Shown: positions 21,346-25,241 of the stretch, piece after piece
Numbering within the stretch: the first letter of the stretch is position 1
How the letters are laid out: each line of letters begins with the position of its first letter
From: a virus
DNA length: 25,241 nt
IMG/VR virus record: IMGVR_UViG_3300010318_002693
Location: 1 to 25,241 of that record
Reading direction: 5' to 3' (one strand)
Notes under the pieces: model-generated
The model's database searches: none
Told to the model about the DNA's origin: nothing
Seen by the model: the letters and a program-made list of their open reading frames with translations, nothing else
Translations under genes and position numbers: made by a program

Positions 21346-22575
21346 ATGGCAAAACAACTGCTGGCTCTTGGTAATGCGCCTAATGACAATACGGGGGATA
21401 CCCTGAGGAATGGTGGTGACAAAATTAATGACAACTTTAATGAAATTTACAGTGCTCTTGGTAATGGCAATGCGATTTTAATTTCTGGTATTAGTAATGC
21501 TGGTAATGGTCAGGTATTAAAATATAATGGCACAAACGTTGTGCCATCTGACTTCAATCTATTGACAGATAATCTGGACGTTAACAGTAATACAATTGTT
21601 TCTTCATCCAATGGAAATATTGCTGTTGCTCCAAATGGCACAGGCAATATCACTCTTTCTCATGCCAGCGTCACAAATACTTTTGATGGCACATCTGGAG
21701 AAATTGATTTACCAACTAAAGTAAAATATAAAAACGAATTTACTACTCTTGCTGCAGCACCTGCAGCAGCAACTTATCCTGGTTACTTCTTCACTGTTGA
21801 TGGTGATGACAACCCATATGTAAACATCAACATTACTGCTGGTGGTGTTGGCGACGTTAGGGCAGCACTTCTAACTCAGTATTCTGGTATTGATGATTTA
21901 CTCGACGTTGATACAACCACATCTGCTCCTACAAATAATCAAGTTTTGAAGTGGAATTCCTCTTCATCTAAATGGGTGCCTGCAGATGACGAAGCAGGTG
22001 TTTCGTCTATTAATGTTTTTGCAACTGTTGCTGGTGATACAGGATCTACAAGTGCTGATAGTCAAACTGATACTCTAACGATCGCTGGTGGTAATAATAT
22101 TGTAACGGCGGTTAGTGGTGATACGGTAACGGTCAGTTTTAATGGCACTTTGACCACCACATTTGCTGCTCTTACCGATTCCGATGTTACGGGAATTACA
22201 CAGGGCGATTCGTTGTATTGGAATGGCACCGATTGGGTTGTTACCCGCAGTCCTATGACGTGGTGGGAATTGAATGTAAATGGCACAAGTGATTGGACAT
22301 TCAATGGTCCTGGATTTGCTGGTGCTACTAACGACCCAACAATTTATGTGCATCGTGGATTTACCTATGCATTTGACAATTCGATCAATGGGGGAGCACA
22401 CCCATTCCGAATTCAATCTACGCAGGGTCTAACAGGCACTCCATACACTGCAGGTCAGAGTGGTAGTGGCACCAGCGTATTGTATTGGACCGTCCCTATG
22501 GACGCTCCTACCACACTTTATTACCAATGCACTAACCATGCTCTGATGAATGGCACTATCAACGTAGTAAGTTAA
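21346..22575 (+). CDS. Tail-fibre-like protein with C-terminal cupredoxin-like domain, 409 aa
   Basis: The N-terminus has the attachment-type motif I associate with T4-like marine fibres and whiskers: ALGNAPNDNTGDTLRNG followed by KINDNFNEIYSALG (residues about 7-39). Three short fibre units follow with a 'G-x-x-L-x-W/Y-N-G-T-x-W' core: GQVLKYNGTNVVPSD (from about 21508), NQVLKWNSSSSKWVPADD and GDSLYWNGTDWVV (about 22204). The shaft is rich in Asn, Thr, Gly and Asp. The last 105 residues form a cupredoxin-like domain (separate entry). The likely role is a trimeric fibre or fibre tip reaching the cell surface. There is no signal peptide, as expected for a virion protein. The following gene begins 7 bases after the stop, so the two are probably co-expressed from the late-promoter-like motif at 21320. 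Confidence 0.8.
   Translation: MAKQLLALGNAPNDNTGDTLRNGGDKINDNFNEIYSALGNGNAILISGISNAGNGQVLKYNGTNVVPSDFNLLTDNLDVNSNTIVSSSNGNIAVAPNGTGNITLSHASVTNTFDGTSGEIDLPTKVKYKNEFTTLAAAPAAATYPGYFFTVDGDDNPYVNINITAGGVGDVRAALLTQYSGIDDLLDVDTTTSAPTNNQVLKWNSSSSKWVPADDEAGVSSINVFATVAGDTGSTSADSQTDTLTIAGGNNIVTAVSGDTVTVSFNGTLTTTFAALTDSDVTGITQGDSLYWNGTDWVVTRSPMTWWELNVNGTSDWTFNGPGFAGATNDPTIYVHRGFTYAFDNSINGGAHPFRIQSTQGLTGTPYTAGQSGSGTSVLYWTVPMDAPTTLYYQCTNHALMNGTINVVS
22258..22572 (+). other. Cupredoxin-like domain with full type-1 copper ligand pattern
   Basis: It begins WWELNVNGTSDWTFNGPGF, continues IYVHRGFTYAFDN, GGAHPFRI and a WTVPMDAPTTLYYQC strand. The ligand candidates are His352 (codon 22399), Cys395 (22528), His398 (22537) and Met401 (22546). 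The C-x2-H-x2-M spacing equals that of amicyanin, and the His lies 43 residues before the Cys, as cupredoxins require. Copper binding itself is inferred. Confidence 0.7.
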
Positions 22576-22582
22576 TTGATAA

Positions 22583-25241
22583 ATGGCAAGAGAAATTCCT
22601 GGATCTGGTGCTGTAATCAAACCGATCTTCAATGAAGTTTATGGTGTAAGAGCAGTAAAAGTTTTGGATGGTGGTGAGGGATATACCTCTTCCGATCCTC
22701 CAAAACTTACTGTGACTGGTTGCGGCACACCAGTTGTGGAAGCGTTGTTGTATCCAATCATTGATGATGATTCGGGTAGAATTGTCCACGTTAGAGTTTT
22801 AGAAAGTGGTAGCGGATACGATCCCCTCAGGTTATCGATTGTACCAGAGCAAGAAACTCCCAACGTTGTCACATCATTTGATATCAATCGAGTTTGGCAA
22901 AGAAACCCAAATTCCACAACTACAGGAACATTTTCAATAGTTGGTGGTGATGTCACCGATAGACTAAACATTGTTAGTGATAATCACCCCAAACCAGCAG
23001 AGATCACTGGCGAGAGAGTTTTTGAAGGTGGATCTATCAATGATAGAAACTTCAACCAAACTTTTATCTATCGTGGTGGTAAAGACGTGCCCTTTGCTGG
23101 CACCAGAGCAGATCAAAGAGATAAAGCAATTGGCATCATGGCAAATGGTGTCTTACTTCATACTCCAGAATGGGGAGTTGATGGCGGAGCACCAATAAAC
23201 TTTAATATTGACACGGTAAAATACTCATACATTAAGGGTAATGATGTATATGATGGCGTATTAGAATCAAATAATTATTTCTATCAGTCCTCTAGGTTAA
23301 TCAACCATTTTTCACCAAGATATAGTGTGTTTGAGAATGGTCTTCTCAAACAATATACTTGGAGAATGATCAGGGAGGCAGGCAATTTCAGAATTACTCC
23401 TTCGGATATTTCTCAATTGACAGGAAATATTGAGAGGGGTATTAATGTAGTTTCTACCACTGGTAATGGTGTTGCAACAGTTGCCAAAGTTGTTAGAAAC
23501 AACAGTGGAGATATAACCGATATTTATCTTAGGGCAGTAACTAATTCGTTTTCTGCTGGTGAGACACTTCTGGGATCGAATGGATTTACATTTACTATTA
23601 ATACTATTCTTCCTGTAAGAGTTTACTATATCAACTTTGGTGAGAATGCAGCAGAGTTTGGCAACTTTGAAAATAATGAGTGGTATTTGGAGCCTGGAGT
23701 CCAAGTAAAGGCAAATCAACAAATTATTATTGATCAGAGCGATCCATCAAATAATCCTCCAACAACATCTCATCCAGTCCAATTCAGCATAACACCTAAC
23801 GGTGCTTTTGCTGGTGGCGAATTATATTATGATGATCCTCAGGGAGCACCAGTTGTGGACTACTCGGATCAATTCCGTGTAACCTTTATCATGAGTCCTA
23901 ACGAGAATCGTAGGATTTATTATTACTGTAAAAATCATGGATCGTATCATCCAGAAGAAGCATATATTGAGTTATCCGCAGTAACAGATACTTCTCCCAG
24001 ACCAAATAATTATTATACTTCAACATATTATACTGACGGAAGCAGCATTGATTACTCTCGTCACGCTAATGGACACTCAAAGATTTTGGGTCTCTCTTTT
24101 GATGGATATCCAATTTACGGACCATATGGATATAATTCCAGCAATACTGTTGCTAGGATACAATCTTCGTATCGTCTCAAAGTTGGTGATGAAGTTGACG
24201 GCACAAGACCCAAACAAACAACTGCTGGGACGGTTACATATGCAGTAACTGTAGTTGGAGATAAGTTTTATATTGATGGAAGTTTATCTCTATTCCTTCA
24301 GTTAGACAGAGGTAAGACATACGTTTTTAATCAAAATGATGCTTCCAATGTCGGAAAATTTGCTCTTTTTAGTCAAACAGAAGATGGGTGGCATTCTGCC
24401 ATAGACATAGGTAATACTTCATATCTTTACGAGAATGGAGTAACTTATTATATTGATGGATCTGCGGTAACTTATCAGAATTATATTTCTGGATTCAATA
24501 GTGCTACTACGAGAGAAGTGAGAATTACTCCGAGAGTAGATTCGCCAAGACTTCTTTATATCTTTGCTTATAGCACTTCGGGTCTTGGGTTTAGAATGGT
24601 CCAAGATGGTTACATTCTTGGAGATTTAGTCCAAGACTATATTTTTGATTCTACTGTCGGTGATTTAGATGCATATAATGGTAAATTTGCGGTAACACCA
24701 GAATATCCAAATGGGACATATGCATATTTCATGACAGAAGACGGCAGTGGAGATCCTGTCTATCCTTATGTAATTGGTCCTCAATTCTACGGGAATCCAA
24801 TTTTTGAAGGAGATGTTATACCCGATCAAGTAACAGAATTCCCATCTGGTGCCGAAGGCGACATTATTTTGAATTCTGATGGATCAGTTAATTATGTTAA
24901 AATCACAAAAACTGGCGATGGTTATTTTGGACCAACACAAGCAAAAATTCTTGGTGGTGAAGGAAGTGGTGCTGTAATTAGTCCAATTGTCCAAACAATT
25001 ACTGGTCTAACCTTACTGAATGGTGGTAGAAATTTTGCAACTCCACCAACGTTGATTTTTGAAGGTGGTGGATCGGGTCAAGGCGCTCGTGGTGCTGCTG
25101 AAATTGATACTAATGGTAGAGTTACTAGAATTGATGTTGTGGATTCTGGTGAATTCTATGAAACTCCTCCATTTGTATTGATTACTGGCGGCGGCGGATC
25201 GGGCGCTAAAGCAGTTGCAAGAATTGATCAGGGAGAAGTCG
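22583..25241 (+). CDS. Large mosaic tail structural protein, 3' end outside the window
   Basis: From ATG 22583 the frame stays open to the window end, giving 886 residues of a longer protein. It starts MAREIPGSGAVIKPIF. Two G-x-G-Y copies come first (tetrads 22673 and 22808), then FDINRVWQRNP, a RVFEGGSINDRNFNQTFIY segment, YHYH-like first half (IGIMANGVLLHTPEWG, then YFYQSSRLINHF), a cupredoxin-like domain, YHYH-like second half interrupted by another cupredoxin-like segment, and at the end three more G-x-G-Y-type copies (tetrad positions 24914, 25025, 25148) with G-G-G-G-S-G-A turns. The parts list is the same as in the giant protein, so both probably descend from a common module pool. The start is 7 bases after the previous stop; TTGATAAATG at the start is one base off a late-promoter motif. 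A tail fibre or baseplate periphery role is inferred. Confidence 0.85.
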   Translation, partial: MAREIPGSGAVIKPIFNEVYGVRAVKVLDGGEGYTSSDPPKLTVTGCGTPVVEALLYPIIDDDSGRIVHVRVLESGSGYDPLRLSIVPEQETPNVVTSFDINRVWQRNPNSTTTGTFSIVGGDVTDRLNIVSDNHPKPAEITGERVFEGGSINDRNFNQTFIYRGGKDVPFAGTRADQRDKAIGIMANGVLLHTPEWGVDGGAPINFNIDTVKYSYIKGNDVYDGVLESNNYFYQSSRLINHFSPRYSVFENGLLKQYTWRMIREAGNFRITPSDISQLTGNIERGINVVSTTGNGVATVAKVVRNNSGDITDIYLRAVTNSFSAGETLLGSNGFTFTINTILPVRVYYINFGENAAEFGNFENNEWYLEPGVQVKANQQIIIDQSDPSNNPPTTSHPVQFSITPNGAFAGGELYYDDPQGAPVVDYSDQFRVTFIMSPNENRRIYYYCKNHGSYHPEEAYIELSAVTDTSPRPNNYYTSTYYTDGSSIDYSRHANGHSKILGLSFDGYPIYGPYGYNSSNTVARIQSSYRLKVGDEVDGTRPKQTTAGTVTYAVTVVGDKFYIDGSLSLFLQLDRGKTYVFNQNDASNVGKFALFSQTEDGWHSAIDIGNTSYLYENGVTYYIDGSAVTYQNYISGFNSATTREVRITPRVDSPRLLYIFAYSTSGLGFRMVQDGYILGDLVQDYIFDSTVGDLDAYNGKFAVTPEYPNGTYAYFMTEDGSGDPVYPYVIGPQFYGNPIFEGDVIPDQVTEFPSGAEGDIILNSDGSVNYVKITKTGDGYFGPTQAKILGGEGSGAVISPIVQTITGLTLLNGGRNFATPPTLIFEGGGSGQGARGAAEIDTNGRVTRIDVVDSGEFYETPPFVLITGGGGSGAKAVARIDQGEV
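23126..23310 (+). other. YHYH-like domain, first half (last gene)
   Basis: IGIMANGVLLHTPEWG corresponds to the 'G-V-x-x-N-G-V-P-x-x-N-P' step of the YHYH family, and DVYDGVLESNNYFYQSSRL to the 'G-x-Y-H-Y-H' step, with Phe-Tyr-Gln replacing the His residues. The second half begins about 740 bases later. Confidence 0.55.
23690..23982 (+). other. Cupredoxin-like domain with partial ligand set
   Basis: PGVQVKANQQIIIDQSDPSN leads to SHPVQFSI with His397 (codon 23771); later RIYYYCKNHGSYH holds Cys449 (23927), His452 (23936) and His456 (23948). The His, Cys and His of a type-1 site are present, but the axial Met is replaced, possibly by His456 at x3 spacing. This might bind copper in a type-2-like or altered site, or be structural only. 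Confidence 0.5.
24056..24781 (+). other. YHYH-like domain, second half (last gene), interrupted
   Basis: RHANGHSKILGLSFDGYPIY with GPYGY (core at 24098-24133) matches 'I-G-x-x-x-D-G-x-P-I-Y-G-P'. The closing part, DAYNGKFAVTPEYPNGTYAY then DPVYPYVIG, is very close to the closing part in the giant protein at about 7750-7870. Between them lies an inserted cupredoxin-like segment. Confidence 0.65.
24248..24604 (+). other. Cupredoxin-like segment with all ligands lost
   Basis: LFLQLDRGKTYVFNQNDASN then VGKFALFS aligns by eye with VHRGFTYAFDN...GGAHPFRI of the tail fibre. The first ligand His is Lys or Phe here, and the C-x2-H-x2-M strand reads LLYIFAYSTSGLGFRM without Cys or His. The fold may persist as a structural module. 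Confidence 0.45.

Noticed and set aside
22639-22971. Minus-strand open frame of 110 codons near the start of the last gene
   Set aside because: It is antisense to the N-terminal G-x-G-Y copies of the last protein, whose + frame is open for 886 codons with recognisable domains.

Overview
The window is a late structural (baseplate and tail) segment of a T4-like marine myovirus, most likely a cyanophage. The order PAAR spike-tip protein, gp25, gp6, then very large tail proteins matches the tail-module order I know from marine T4-like phages. The DNA is AT-rich, all genes lie on the + strand with almost no spacing, and two ATAAATA late-promoter-like motifs sit in the only gaps. No host-like metabolic gene is present, so the cyanobacterial host is inferred.

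Layout. 1-408: a PAAR-like spike tip, probably cut by the window edge. 411-557: a 48-residue very basic protein. 558-613: the only intergenic stretch with structure (late-promoter-like motif plus hairpins). 614-799: a small unknown protein overlapping gp25. 790-1206: gp25-like baseplate wedge protein. 1212-3230: gp6-like baseplate wedge protein. 3236-21316: one uninterrupted 6026-residue gene filling about 72% of the window, in the place T4 uses for gene 7. 21346-22575: a 409-residue tail-fibre-like protein ending in a cupredoxin-like domain. 22583-25241: a second large mosaic protein that runs off the window after 886 residues.

The giant protein appears to be a baseplate-anchored backbone carrying many fused modules: a conserved baseplate-type module split in two, several arrays of a ~39-residue G-S-G-Y repeat, a YHYH-like domain split by such an array, an EF-hand-type calcium loop, a beta-propeller-like stretch, two LamG-like domains, a carbohydrate-binding-like jelly roll, a four-copy repeat with paired cysteines, and five copies of a short beta unit placed near both ends and in the middle. 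The last two genes reuse parts of the same toolkit. I read this as a large adhesion and scaffold apparatus around the baseplate.

Most notable are a complete type-1 copper ligand pattern in the tail-fibre protein with progressively degraded relatives in the two mosaic proteins, the use of repeat arrays as insertions inside conserved domains, the four-copy cysteine-bearing repeat, and an apparent genome-style avoidance of GTAC and GTTC/GAAC that dictates codon choice.
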